Shown piece after piece: positions 36,696 through 49,329 of a DNA stretch of 64,000 nt. Every line of letters starts with the position of its first letter. Position 1 is the stretch's first letter. A program made the translations under genes and the position numbers. The notes below the pieces were generated by a model that worked only from the letters and a program-made list of their open reading frames with translations, was not told where the DNA came from and ran no database searches. Source of the stretch: Varroa destructor (taxonomy: Eukaryota; Arthropoda; Arachnida; Mesostigmata; Varroidae); contig NW_019211455.1 of the NCBI RefSeq assembly GCF_002443255.2, positions 46,398,863 through 46,462,862 on the forward strand. The letters are read 5' to 3'.

Positions 36696-37370
36696 TATAA
36701 AGGATGTCCTAAAAAAAATTCTGAATTGTGAGAGTTTCGGTTTCTATTCACAGATAGTGGAAAGCTTTACTGCAACGTTCGATGTTCATACATATTGCCG
36801 TTCTAGCCAATACATTGCTGCTAGTGGCTATTGATTCGCAAACTTCAACAGACATTACATTCGGTTTTTTGCTATGTTTTCGGCCGACTGCGGCCTTTAA
36901 ATCTTGCAGTGCTATAGGTTCCTTGGTGCAGACTTTGTCTCTAAAATATCCCTACACGAAAAAGTCCTGACTGGCGTCACGTCTTTATAATGGCCGGGGT
37001 AACCTAAAGGACCTCCTGATTCGACTCATTTGTTTGAAAGATTTTCATAAAGATGTACTGTCACATGAAAATGGTAATGTGAAGCTGTTCCCTCTTCCGT
37101 TGGAAATAAAATTTCCTATTTTTACTAAAGTCCTTCAGAACACATGATGAAGTTAGTTTTTGCAGTAAATTTAAATTGGTCCTATCATTGTACCCTCAAA
37201 AAGTAATGATCCAATTGATCACTGGTTTAGGAAACATCGCACTGTCCCCACTGGTAGATTTACATGCTAGCCCTGCGTACTAGTAGTACCAAGTAAGTGC
37301 AATTTTGCTGATCAGTGGTGCCATTTAGTCCGAATGCAGCTTCATGTTTTAGTATTTAAAAAAAATTATA
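36696..37370 (-). pseudogene. Decayed Tc1/IS630-family DDE transposon with terminal repeat
   Basis: The minus strand carries the catalytic half of a Tc1/IS630-type transposase in order, across frames. Near 37345 is HEAAFGLNG...QQNC (DEA.F.LNG..N.QNC in relatives), then DHYFL, GTMIGPI...LLQKL, FYFQRK...QLHI, ESGGPLGYPGH, KDVTPV, and ETKSAPRNL followed by RPQSA (WPPRSPDLTPLDFFLWG...K.P..L in relatives). The first catalytic Asp is His here, and stops and frameshifts abound, so it is dead. At 36696-36718 the plus strand reads TATAAAGGATGTCCTAAAAA. This matches the widespread TACAGGGTGTCCCAAAA type of terminal inverted repeat and fixes the 3' end of the element. The N-terminal HTH half is absent; a mariner on the other strand begins about 100 bases away. 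Confidence 0.7.
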
Positions 37371-37469
37371 TCTAATTTCTTTATTATTATTGTTATCTTT
37401 ATTAATTAACCTTTATTCTGATATTGTTTCTAAGTGCATCTTGAAAGCTACAAACAACTAGAAGGTTAC

Positions 37470-37960
37470 GACCTAATACACGGTGGACGGCATTTTTCTA
37501 CCATTAAGGCCAAACTGGTGTAGAAGAAGGTGTGAAGATACTATGTGATTATATGAGATTAGAAAAGAAATTATGCACTATGAGGGACTGCCGTCCGGCT
37601 AAACGATCAATCGGGCCTTTGCTGTAAGACAAGCCACTGAAAAAAATCGAGCAGAATTAATGAAGAGAAGAGGCATCGTCTTCCAACACGACAACGTCAG
37701 ATCTTTAGCTATCAGAAAAATTGAAAGAACTTACATGAGAAATTTTAATGGTGTAATGTAACAACGATAAGGCATGCACCGTATAGCCCGGATCTTGCCG
37801 CATCAGACTACTATCTGTTTCAATTAAGGGAAGCAGAAATCACTTTCACAGCTTTTTGCTTAGAAGCGACAAAAGTTGTATATAGACAGATATATGCGGT
37901 TACCAGAAAAATGGCAGAAGGTCATCGATCAAAGTAGCGTACATTCTATTCAGTAATATC
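37470..37960 (+). pseudogene. Decayed mariner transposase, C-terminal half
   Basis: Plus-strand frames give mariner landmarks in order. MHYEGLPSG and TIN correspond to YELLP.GQTIN. Then come EKNRAELMKRRGIVFQHDN (37640-37695), with the second catalytic Asp at 37690-37692, and LPEKWQKVIDQ near 37899-37932, matching LPE.WQKVID.NG at the C terminus. The YSPDLAPSDY segment between them is badly damaged. The first third of the protein, with the HTH and the first Asp, is missing where the element abuts the minus-strand Tc1/IS630 relic. Several stops; certainly inactive. Confidence 0.78.
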
Positions 37961-37969
37961 TTCCTAAAG

Positions 37970-40900
37970 TATAAAATATGTTTGTTTCGATTTTGGCTTG
38001 AAGACAACCAACGCATTTTCGAGTACTTACTGTATACACACCTACCTTTCCTACTGGACATAGAGTCCACGTAGGACATGTTTTCGGCGTACGATGCCAC
38101 CTTGTACACAGGGTATTCTTCGATAGGCTAGTAATGCGTGTACGAACCCTTTGCGTAAGGTCGATGCGTGGCATTTAATGCCACGTCTGCCAAAACAAAC
38201 CATTGAAGTTACCCTTTAAAAAGGCAAAAATCTAGGCATAAAGTAAACTCACTTCTTTTCTTCTTGCCATTATAGTTTTTGATTGGTTAACGCGCGTTAA
38301 GCCGATAAAGTGATGTCATTGATGCTTTGGGATCTCTTGCTCTTTCTAGCCATACCCTTGTTTGTTACTAGCACTTATGTACAGAAAATATTCCCGCCAG
38401 CAAAACTACAAAACGGTCTAGGAGCAGACGAGACACTGGACGTATAGCTAGTCATATAAAGAATTCGCAACCTCGAAAAGAGAAAAGAGAGTCAGCCAGG
38501 TGTGGGGAACGAGAAAGACTATTACATTAAACAACATTATCACAGTAATAGAATTTGGCGGACGGTACACCGATCGACGTCGAGAGGGGAGATACGCAAA
38601 GCGAACATATTGGGGGTCTGCCAGAGTAACTTGCCGAGGTTTCCTTCCAGCACTGTTTTCTCCTACAACTTTAAGTATGGATACGTCTGTGGCTATTTAA
38701 AAAGTATGTGTCTCCAGTTTGGATGGGAAGAGGAGCGCCCTATAAGGCTCGCTAAAGGAGTCAATGCGCTGTACTGCTACGACTGTGCAGGCAGCATAGC
38801 CTCAACCGTTGTCAGGAACAGGGGGAAGGCAGTTAGGATAAAAGGGACTCACAAGTAGCCGATGCTTACGAATCAGAACGAAGAAAAACCGAGTTTAACA
38901 GCTTGAAAGCCGCTTAGCGAAAATGCTTGACTGAAAGCACTTACGAGCATCGCGTTTTAGATCACGTAAATAGCTGACATGACATACACCCGATGGCCTA
39001 CCCTCGAACTGGGTTCGTCATTAGTAGGCGTGAAGGAGTCAAGACAGAGGCGGAAGAAAACGAAGGAGAGACGATAAAGCACCGTTGAACCCTTAAGTGA
39101 TTGTTTCATTTATTCGAATGAAGAGGACGCTTTTACTGTGATTCGGATAGGAGCAATTGTCTGGTTTAGTGTTTTAATTCTTTCTGGTATAGCCATCGGC
39201 TGTAGCTATGGCTCGCGAATATGCCTCGTAGCGTTACTTCGTACCGCAGTATCACAGTTCTGCCGGAAAGAAGGCACTCCTGCAGTAACAAACGTACATC
39301 TTCTTCGTGACAACGAAATGCATGCCTGCAGGCTCCGATCGGTTCCAACTTGTCCAACTTTAAGTGCAATAATCCTTTAAGTGTAATATTGTCCTAGGCA
39401 TCCAATCAGGAAACAATCAGGGTTGATTGTTTGGTGAGGCCATCTGTGTCCTACCATTATCTGCTTCGGTAGTCACATAAAAATTCGTAATGATTATATA
39501 ATATTAGCGGTGTTATAATAGCTATAATTGCTTGTTTTTGTGCGGCCGCGACGTGTACCTCTTTAGGTGGATGATACCGACAGCTATGAGCCTCCCCTTA
39601 ACAAGATGGAATCTCTCCGTCCTGAATGACTTTAGCTATCTGATCTATGGAATCAAGATTGCAAGCCATAGATCTGGTGCATATGCTTCAGTACAGCATC
39701 GATAATGGTCGAGACTGAATAAACGACCAGTATCTTCAGTGAAATTAAACAAGCGTTTTTTTTTTTCATTTACTACGCAAGCAAATCTTTCTCCGAACTG
39801 AGCATAGAAGTAGCACTACTAAATCCCTAAAGCCTACGTCCAATGCTTATCTGTGGAAGTGACACATAAGTAAACTAGCGAGAAAGTTTTCCGGTTGGCA
39901 TGCAATAGCAGACTATTAAGGTAAAACCTTAGGCCCCAAACAAGCTTTGTGCAATCGATGTAAAACTGGCGCTAAAGGGTGACTAGGTTGAAGAAGAATG
40001 AAAAGCCGAGATCAATGCTCCAATGAGGGATGGCAGATTTCGGCCTGCTGAGTCAGCTGTCTCTTGGCGACTTCCAAGTTCTAACCGCCGTCATATACGC
40101 GGATAAGCCCATTGGAACTAAACGCAAATAGTCCACCATCTAAAGATAGGTCTTTGCATGTCTTCTAAAATTTCTTCAGTATGTCACTTCAAAATATCAC
40201 AAAGGATCACTGATAAACCTATCAAATACCTAATTCCAACTAAGCGTTTTAAGAATGCTGCCGATAAGAAGTTCTCATGATCACTACGACCACTATACAT
40301 CTTACACCAGTGATGGATCCAGCTACCGAACTTGCGGGCAAGATAGCTTAAATCGAGCAATTTTTAGTCGTTAAGTGATTAATATAGCTATAAATCTTGA
40401 TATCTATTGATGAGTTCGAAGCGCTAGCTTCCACGACTAGGTCTCTGATTAAAAAAAAAGCTAGGCCACTGACGAGAATGAATAAACAACATACGATTTG
40501 TGTAAATATTTTCATGGATGGCATCTGAATATCAACTTTCGTCTGCCAGCGATTTAAGGCCAAAGAGATGGTTGTAGTTTTGTTTAATCGTATTCTGGGC
40601 TAAGCCTAGTTGATGCGTCTTGGTCTGCTTTTTTGACGCCAATGGCTAAACAATGCACATCTATCAGTTCCAAAGCTTAAATTCTCGATCGCAAGCGACA
40701 ACGAATTCTGCAAGGTAAAATATAAAGATTTCCAGTTTATCTATAGGGAGTATCAAAGTTTTAGATGCAGAAGCTCCACTTGAATAAGGGCATGTTTCCG
40801 GAACTTACAATTTTACAAAAAAATTGGACCCAAACTAACGCCAGACAGTGACTGCATTGCGTACAGACGCCTGATATGTTACTGGCACAATTGACCTTGA

Positions 40901-41250
40901 ATATAGGAGTCCATACGCACAAATACCGGGATTTTTAAACTACGATATGAATTATTAACAAGCCTAATATCGTTTCATTGTACCAACATATACAGCAATG
41001 CCACTTCTTAAATCAGAGTTTTAGATATGGACCCTGCTGTGTGTCGTATTGAAAAGCTCGTTAGATGCAATCAAGTTGTACGAAACGTTCTTCTTCACTA
41101 AAGCCAGTAAGTTTCTTAAGATACTTTCCTTGGGGATTCCACTTCCCTCTTAATTACCCAATTTTGGTTGTCTGTTTAGATGTTGTAGGTCTCAAGATAC
41201 AAGGTATAGCTTTGTACAAGACCGAGTTAAGCGCCGATGCATATATATAG
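37970..41250. other. Intergenic, unassigned
   Basis: Contains a 118-codon plus frame at 38502-38858 without a clear domain, and small frames near 39138-39380 and 40348-40563. A 19-bp hairpin (9-bp arms) lies at 38167-38185. No gene recognised. Confidence 0.45.
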
Positions 41251-41259
41251 TGCCAGACT

Positions 41260-43260
41260 TTGGTTAAGGTGATCTCTTCAACGTCTCTTGTTTCAGGAGT
41301 CTAATAGCTTAGAGTAGCTCTTCTTTGAGTCCGAGCTTTATTCGGCTAGCTCTCGCCGTTATAAAATATATCTACGCCGATTTCGAGCTTATACCGTCTC
41401 CTGTTGTTCCTGACTATTCCAGGCAGACTCAAAATTCCTGCACGATTTCGAAAACGCAAATTAAAATGCGTTAAGAAGATATGTGTAAAATTTTTGTTGG
41501 CGGCCATTGTCACCTCTCAATTAAGTCACAGTATTGTCGTAAAATCCAGGCTTATTTGGTTTCCCTCACGTAACTTTGCTCTTCTGTATTTTATTATAAA
41601 ATGCACGCTGTCTAATATAGGTTTACAACTTTTAACCAAATATAGTACGATTCTCTAGCTTAAGGCATTCTCTAATTCTGATTATTACCGAATCGACAAT
41701 TAAGTACAATAAAACTGATAAATTTTATCGCTTCTTAATAGCCTAGCACCAAGTCAAGTTTTTACCAGGTTATTGTAACTAGAACGTCTTCAAATTAAAG
41801 CCGGCTTTATTTAAGGACACCTATGAATCGTTTACCATTACTTTTCTATCGAGTTCCTCGTTAACTTTTCATACACGCCTACTGGCTTCCTGAATTAAAG
41901 TTCCATACCGGCTACTTGCAGGACTGGACTTCCTGCTGCCACCTATTTTCTCCACCCTGCAGTACTACTTATCTCTTCGCTTAATGACATCTTTGCGTTT
42001 TCTTGGAAAAACACTGGCCTCCTGTTTGAATACCAATTCCCGGTCATTTTTAGCGAGCCGAAGCGCCACTCCCGACGGTCCTTCGACCAGCGGCCTGTCC
42101 CTGTACAGACGGACAGAATAGGTTCGAGTACAAATTGTCCTTCCATTTCAAAGCGGGAGGTCGTAAAAATATGGATCTTTCAATTTCCGAGTAGTAACAC
42201 GTAAATCGAGTTTCCCGTACATCCGTTATGCTCGCTTTGGTCTCTGCGGATGTGTCCGTTGAAACACTTTTAGATCCACTTCGAGTTCGCGTCAGTTACT
42301 CCACACCAACTATGCCAGTACGTCTTCATCTTTGTTCCCATGAGCCATATGTCCAATATTTTCCTGTTGGTTTCCTTGCTGCTTCTTTTCTTTCCTTCTC
42401 TATCTTCACAGTAATGGCTGCTCAGGAAGAGAAGACACAGCGCCGACCATTTTGGGCTAGAAGGGACAGACAGGTCTTCAAATTAAATAGAGGGCGCTTG
42501 ATTTTGGAGGATTTGCACGTACATTCTTAAGAGAGTTTGGCATACTGAAATAGTAATACTAGTAATAATGATCCTTCAAATACTGCTCATCATAAACATG
42601 TTCTGATTTGTAAGTCAATCGAAAGAAGTGGCTTTTAATTATATACCTGTGTAGACTTCAGATTGCTATGATTCTAATAGTGCTTAACTGGTCATTTGTG
42701 ATAAGAACATGAACGTCCTTAATACATTTTAGCAGTTTTTTCTTTCCGCCATAACCGGCCATTGCATCCTCTGTCTGGCTTTTCTTTTGTCACCGTACTG
42801 CTATCGCTGTTGTTTTCGTCTAGCTTTATGCTGTATTTTCCGAATAAATGCTTCTACTGGGGCAATATGCCTGGATATCGGAGAGTTAGTTTGATTTATG
42901 TCGAACTAGCCTCTTACCTACCCGTTACTGTTCTCCTAACTTGTAACCTATTTTTGTGCGCCTTTTTTTTAAGCAGGCTGTATGAGCGGGGGCCTGCTTA
43001 GTCGCTATGGCGGACTAGTAGTAGTTGGTCGAATGTTTATTCCGCTTGCTCCTATCGTCTTTTCCCCTAAAAGGTGTAAGTTTCGCAGATTTCTTTACTT
43101 TCAAACTTGTTGCTATGTCCAACTGGGAATTAGTCGTAGCATTGTAGGCCCTGGTCCGTTTTCATCTCTCGATTCCGCTCTACCTGCGTATCTTCGCTGA
43201 CCGGCAATAGCTCCCCAGCGACACCTTCCGCCGCTAAATGGAAACTAGCAGGCTAGCCTC
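41260..43260. other. Pyrimidine-rich (plus strand) intergenic stretch
   Basis: For about 2 kb the plus strand is visibly richer in T and C than in A and G. Open frames in it (41404-41658, 42228-42530, 42762-43001, 42982-43200 plus; 42146-41943 minus) are rich in Phe, Leu and Ser as this bias predicts, and none shows a domain. Confidence 0.4.
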
Positions 43261-43269
43261 TTGACTTTA

Positions 43270-46200
43270 CTGCTGGTCAATTGGTTTTCGTCCTAAATGG
43301 ACATACAAGACTTCGTGTAATGATAATTGTTATATTTTTTTGTCCTTTGTCCTATGTGCTAGGTCAAGCAAATGATTTTATCATAAATTTACATAATCCT
43401 TATTTAGTTATTAATGTTAGAATTACTAAAATTATCGAAGATTTATTTAATAGCTAGGCTATTTCCTTAATATCGTACTCTCATCAGTTCTTACGGTTAG
43501 CTACAACAACGCGCTCTATTGTAGACACTTTGTTTTGGGGCCTTGGGGAACATTTAGTAACGCTTTAACACTGCCGATATCCAGGGGCAAATGTTTGAAA
43601 TGTGGTTTTGAATAAAGGGCGCCTGGCAGAGTGACTTAATAATCTCTTTATTTTCTTGGCCATTTTATTCGATTTACGTACTTCGGGTAAGCAACTGTAT
43701 TATTTTAGTGTGACAAATTGTATAGTTCCGTTCCTGTTTTTCTTTAGAATTAGTTAGAGAATGCTCTAATAATTTATACTGATTTCTTTTTGTTTTTTTT
43801 CCCCTCGGATTATTTTCTTCATTTCTTCCCTTCTATATTATTTTATACACGTACTTTTAGTATGAAATGTACATAATTTCCGCCACGACAGATCGCAAAA
43901 TAAATCATATATAATCATTTATAGGCAGTCTTGCTATGTCTGCGGACGATAGACTAGAAGATTATAGTACACTAATTGCCAAATGGGTAATGAATAAAAA
44001 GGGTATTTATACCGAGACAAAGTTGACATAAGCAGTAGCCCATTTTCAGTTATCAAGCTGCATTTCAGATTTGCTTTTTAGGATTTTTCGAGTTCGAACA
44101 GATTTACGTTTTATCTAGCTACATCTGGCCTTTTCCGAAACTTCTTTATAGTACTTTTGATTTTTCCGTTTAAATGTTTTTTCCAGGTTAATATTATATA
44201 CTCTGTGATTGATACGCGCTGTTCCGAAGACGGCTTCATCTGGAGACGTTAGTACATATGCTTGCGCACAACCATTAAAGATAACAGTGACCAGAACGTG
44301 TCCGGTTAGGGGGTCAGAGTACAGCCTCAGCTTTCTCATAAATGTTCGTAAGGGTATCACGTTCACTCATAGTGTAGACAGTATTAAATTGAACTCTAGT
44401 AAGCTTAGGTAAAACGTTCTTAAAACGAAAAATCAATAGTAAAATTCAACTTTCTCATCGAAAACTACTTTGTTTTTGTTGTTGTTGTTGTTGTTGTGAA
44501 TTGATAAAGGGACGACTGCTTGCAGGCAACAATTTATAAAATGCTGTTGCCATCTGTCATGCGACGAAGACTTCAACGCGCGAAATCTACGACAACAAAT
44601 ATCGTTCAAAGAAGAGGTAAGACTCCACTTGAGAAAGGCGAAAGAATCTATTTATAATGACGTTGCATATCTATTTAGAATGTAAGTGTTTTTTTTTTGT
44701 TTTTTTTTAGAAGGTGAAAAAATCCATACAATTCACTAGGACCCTAAGTTTGTAATGATAGGGTATCCAAACAGATACTTTCAGTATTATATAACGTAAT
44801 TAACCATCTAATTAGAAAATTTCCCCAGCGCTTTCATGTTTAATAATTAGATTCGCATGGAGGACGCTTACGCTTCTAAAGTACAACAAAAGTAAAAAGA
44901 AAACTATGTATACGGGTTCGCGGAATGACGTTTGAGCCGTGATCTTAAAAGAGCATTACTCATACCTATCAATTTTGTTGGCGCTTTCGAAAGTGGCGGT
45001 ATGAAAAGACGCGTTTGTTTTTTTTTTACAGAGAAAGCGCGAAAGGGAAGTATCCTTAGTGGACACAAATACAGTGTGCTTTTGTCGCTTTCTCAGGGCC
45101 CTGGCGGCGAGTTATATAGTTTCGGGACAAAAAGTCAACCAGTCACATGTGTTAAACTTTGCTGGCCCGAAACCTAGCTGTGAAGACTATTTGCGGCTTA
45201 TTAAAATATATGCTCGTTGTTTCGAGGTAACCCGTACATATGCAACTTCTTATTAATCAGATTAACTAATCAGAGAAACTGCATAGACTACATAGACTAA
45301 AACTGAACCATTCTCCTAATTTCGAATATTTGGATGGTCGACTGGACTGACATTAGGATAGAACACTTATTTCTAAGGGTAATGATACATACAGCACGAG
45401 ACGGTTTCAACGTGAGCATACTTACATACTTTTGTATCAAAGAAAGCTACCAGTAGGAACAAATTAACGTAGGAAACAATTAGCAAAAGCAAACTCCTGT
45501 TTGAAACGCACCTAAGCGTAGATAGATAGTACAGAACGTACCTGAAATGTATTTTTCAAATTTGTCATAAATAAACATTACAATCAAACACGGTGCATTC
45601 ATGAGGCGAAAAGAGGTATGAATGTTGTGAAATAATTTTATTCATCGTATAAGTTATAAAATTGAATAAGTTCTGGGTTCAATGCTCAGCTGAGTTCTGA
45701 GATTTGTCGAACGACTTAAGTTCTGTATTTTAGGTCGCCGCACACTTAAGTCTGATCAGTACGAACGTTTATGCACTTCTTGCTCATAACAAATTCGGTA
45801 CCCCACGCGCTACAAACATGATTACCTGTTAAGGAGGTGCAGAACCCAGGACGTTTCGGTCTTTGCAAAAAAAATCGACGGGATTTAGTCCTATTAGTCA
45901 CCCAACTTAACGCCCCACTAAATGCGCGTACTCCTGTTACGATCCAGCTACACCAAGTGCTGCACCTTCTATCAAATAATCAACATCCAATATTTAATAG
46001 ATTCTAATCTATTCGGCCTTTTCGCCGTCGCTTAGCCGTCAGAAATCAGTTGGCCGTAAAACGGAAAGCCGATCTTCTCCGCGATAACCCTATTATTATT
46101 AAACCTTATTAATTAACTGTCTTTAGTATACCAGATAGCTTGTAGCACTGTGCCATTATTATGTGTACATATTAGAATGAGGTACTGTGTTCACTAGTAT

Positions 46201-48230
46201 CTATTATGAGTCAATGTTTGCCCGTTTTTTTGATTCTGTTCTCGTTTAGATATGCTTGAATTGAGGCAATGATGAATTCTCAACACGTTTGTAGTAATAT
46301 AATTAGCGCAAATAGATTATGTAGACCTTGTGAATAGCCCGCTATTAGATTGCGGATGTTTATCTCGTCTTATCAGGGCAAAAACGGTACACGCCGTATT
46401 CTCCCCTCAAATATAGATCTTCATGGTCGCATCGAATGGATGTTTGCTGTTAGTATGTAAAACATGGTGGCCGCTCTATTTGCGAACACGACGCTCACAC
46501 TGACTTCTGCCAACTGTTGATACTTTCTGTGTCTGGCACAACCATAATTTTGATTGCGAAATTATTACGCCGATAGCATAGACAACTCCAGTGCTATGAT
46601 ACCGTACATACCGAAAGATACTGTGTTACGTGCAACAGTCTGAACGGCGGTCGGTCCATTCTGTCGACGTACTGCCATAGCCGATGATCTGTTCTTATAC
46701 TGCGTGTGCATGTGATTGTGTCGTGCAATACATAAAAGGAAGACAAAGTTCACTTTAAATCTTCTCGTTGCGCCGTGTAGCCACGATCATGTATATGCCT
46801 ATGGATAAAAGCTAACGCGACCCTTGCGTGCGAGGTTACCCCGTTCCAGAGAGCTGTTAAGCTGCACATGGTGTAACAATTGTCGCAGTTGAAAGTAGTT
46901 TGATATATTAGAGAAGTTGCACAATTAGCCGTAAAACTGAGTGTACAGGTCGTCACCTTGAGTAGATATGTCGAAGATTGTAACTACGTATATTCGTAAC
47001 CTCGAAGGGCCGAAACTAAGGCTGACCTAACTTGTCACCGATTGCTAAGACCAAATGCTAGACCCTACACCCCCGTCCACGAATTACGAGTTGATGTCGA
47101 GCCTACCTATCTAAGGCGAAGACTTAAAGCGATTAACTAGTTGCTTCCCTGTTAAATACAAAGTGTGCGCCACTGAGCAGAAATATTACACTGTTATTAT
47201 CAAGAGAAATAGTGCGAATGCCATGCAGAACATCTAGTTGCATTCAGGCAATGGTAAGACAAAGTGTTACTATGAATAGGCTGTCATTTAAACTATCCCT
47301 AGAGAAATTCCCAAAAGCCATACAGCGCTATAGTTTTATAGAAATAGCTTGATTGGTAATAAGTCCGTTCACGTTTATAAAATGAGCATTAACCTACTTT
47401 GATAGCGGAAAATTGCGTGAAAAGATTATGACGTGTGCCGCGGAAAGGCAGCACGTCACAAAGTATTGCATCTTATCTTAGAGCAACAAAAGGAACTACA
47501 AATATTTCAGAAACTACAGAAAACCACTTCCATGAAGTACTCGGTAGGAAGGAATATCGCACGGCAACGACGGGTCCACAAATACTAGAACAGGATCAGC
47601 TGACTATAGAACACCGCTCTACACAGCGAACGATGCGGTGAACTCAGCCCAGGGCACTGTGTTCCTATTGTACATATATTTGCGTGTCGAATGAGCAACA
47701 TATGTAGTAATAAAATAAAAAGGTGCCAGATGCTCAGGCACCGTTGACGAAAATATTCACCGTAGTATTGTTATGTAGGGCTCCCCATCTACGAGTCAAA
47801 GAAAATGGCTTAATTGGTTTTCTTGCGGTTACCGGACAATTTAACCTGGAACCTGACGTATTCTGCCAACCCGTTTTATATCTATCTAACTCCATTAAAA
47901 GGCGTTCTGTTGTTATCATAGGGGTATGTTTAAAATGTTAATTGTATATTAATAAGTATTTTGACATCTATAAAATTACAAGAATGATTCAAATACTAGC
48001 TATGCATATAGTAGTAAACGATTTCGATGATCTACTAAACAAAAAATGTAAAGTTTACTTTATCTTAACTGAATTTCTCTGCTAAGTATTCCCTGAAGAT
48101 AGTGATTTCTAAACTCTACAGAAACTCATGAGGGTCGGAAAGTGGCAGACAAACGAATAAATTCACTAGATGTAATAGCTAACTATAACACAAACAAAGC
48201 ATTTAGTTGGTTTTTTCGGGAAATGATATT
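43270..48230. other. Intergenic, unassigned
   Basis: AT-rich to about 44800, then mixed. Frames at 44366-44115 (minus), 44932-45256, 46565-46956 (minus), 47435-47641 and 47723-47941 have no recognised domain. A GTT microsatellite (about six units) lies at 44477-44496. Confidence 0.45.
44474..44497 (+). repeat. (GTT)n microsatellite
   Basis: About six consecutive TTG units. Confidence 0.8.
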
Positions 48231-48869
48231 TCAGTGAATGAGCTTACCCTTTGTCCTAATTTACTTCGACCAAATTTATTGCACAGTCAACTGTGCACTG
48301 TCTTCAAGTGTTGCGGTACTTAGAAAACAATTATCATCATTACTAAAAGCGAACAAAGATGATCGTGTCGCTGCTCGTCTGCGAGCTACCAGATTCTCAG
48401 GCACGTCCCCCTATAGGGCAGGAATGGTTAGGCCACACGAACATATCGCGAACGACTGGAGTGGTGTTTTTATTCATGTTTCTATAGTCTTTTGTCGCGG
48501 ACCCATATTTAACCCATTCTCGAAGCAGCTTCTTTCTCGGTTCCTTAATTCATCTACAAGTCCCTTCCCCCTGTACTCGAATTTTTTAAATCTCCCCTTT
48601 CATCGATTCCACTGCATGTCAGGTTTGGTTTGGAAGCATGCGTCTCTCGCGGCTGGTTCCGAGTGCCCGCCAAGGATTTCCTTAGGGCAAAGGCGGTTAA
48701 TAACTGGCCATGACGGGTGGAGCATAGATATGAAGAACGTGAAAGTATTTCTGGGCTCTTATCGCGTATAAGAGACCCGATAAAGGCGAATCCAATTGAG
48801 TTTTCCACATAAATCGCGTGAACTAAAGAACGAAATTCAGTTAGAGATAGAGTCAGAGCGCACTCAAAG

Positions 48870-49250
48870 CAGAAAAGAAAAAAAAAAGCCGCATGTGACG
48901 ACGTAGGCCATATATCGAGGAACGGCATCCTCAGATCTCACTTGGCCGCGTACCCATTTCATAGTCTGGGCGCTCAACGTGCGTGAATCCGTGCTTTCAC
49001 GGATTTGAATAGCGGACAGCTTCTTCGGTTTTAAATGCTCTTCATCAAGTGCTCTTCTAGGGCCCAAGGAGGCATGGCCCAGTTCTGTCCGTTTTCCTCT
49101 TGATGGACCAAATGTGCTTATGGAGGCTGATTTCAACTGTCGTTCTAGCTACATGAGACCAGGGTGAGTGCAGGCTAGATTTTACTGGCACCTGCAGTTG
49201 AAGATGGTTTCGCAGGTAATTGATAAACAACCACTGATCCGGGTTCATTG
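48870..49250 (-). pseudogene. LINE endonuclease-like fragment
   Basis: Minus frames read VEISLHKHIWSIKRKTDRTG, followed in a second frame by LEEHL. The endonuclease of CR1/I/R1-type LINEs typically has D.NAHS.LW, then T..RG..LE..L, so the His/Trp spacing and the TDR.G phrase fit, with the key Asp and Asn replaced by Glu and Ser. Downstream frames are consistent with a broken continuation but add no firm motif. It lies on the lower-coordinate side of the reverse-transcriptase relic at 51.1 kb, the wrong order for one element, so they are separate insertions. Confidence 0.35.
48986..49005. repeat. Hairpin, 8-bp arms
   Basis: AATCCGTG and CACGGATT flank a CTTT loop. It lies inside the LINE-like fragment and may be chance. 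Confidence 0.6.
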
Positions 49251-49329
49251 ACTTTTTATTTACGTAGATTTACTGCTTTATAGTATATATTATATGCGGT
49301 AGAGTTTTGTTGTTGCCTATAAAAAGCTA

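Noticed and set aside
38502..38858. 118-codon plus frame whose end (SIASTVV...KAVRIKG) recalls the Tc1 motif MVWG...G.L..I.GT
   Set aside because: No DNDPKH or SPDLNPIE box follows within the expected distance and the Trp is missing; too weak to call.
44115..44366. Minus frame with AYVLTSPDEAVF, reminiscent of piggyBac WVL.S..GYV
   Set aside because: One short resemblance, no neighbouring acidic residues of the piggyBac core.
48238..48771. 177-codon plus-strand open frame, second longest in the window
   Set aside because: No domain, signal peptide or splice support. It overlaps minus-strand frames next to a LINE-like fragment and looks like an antisense shadow.
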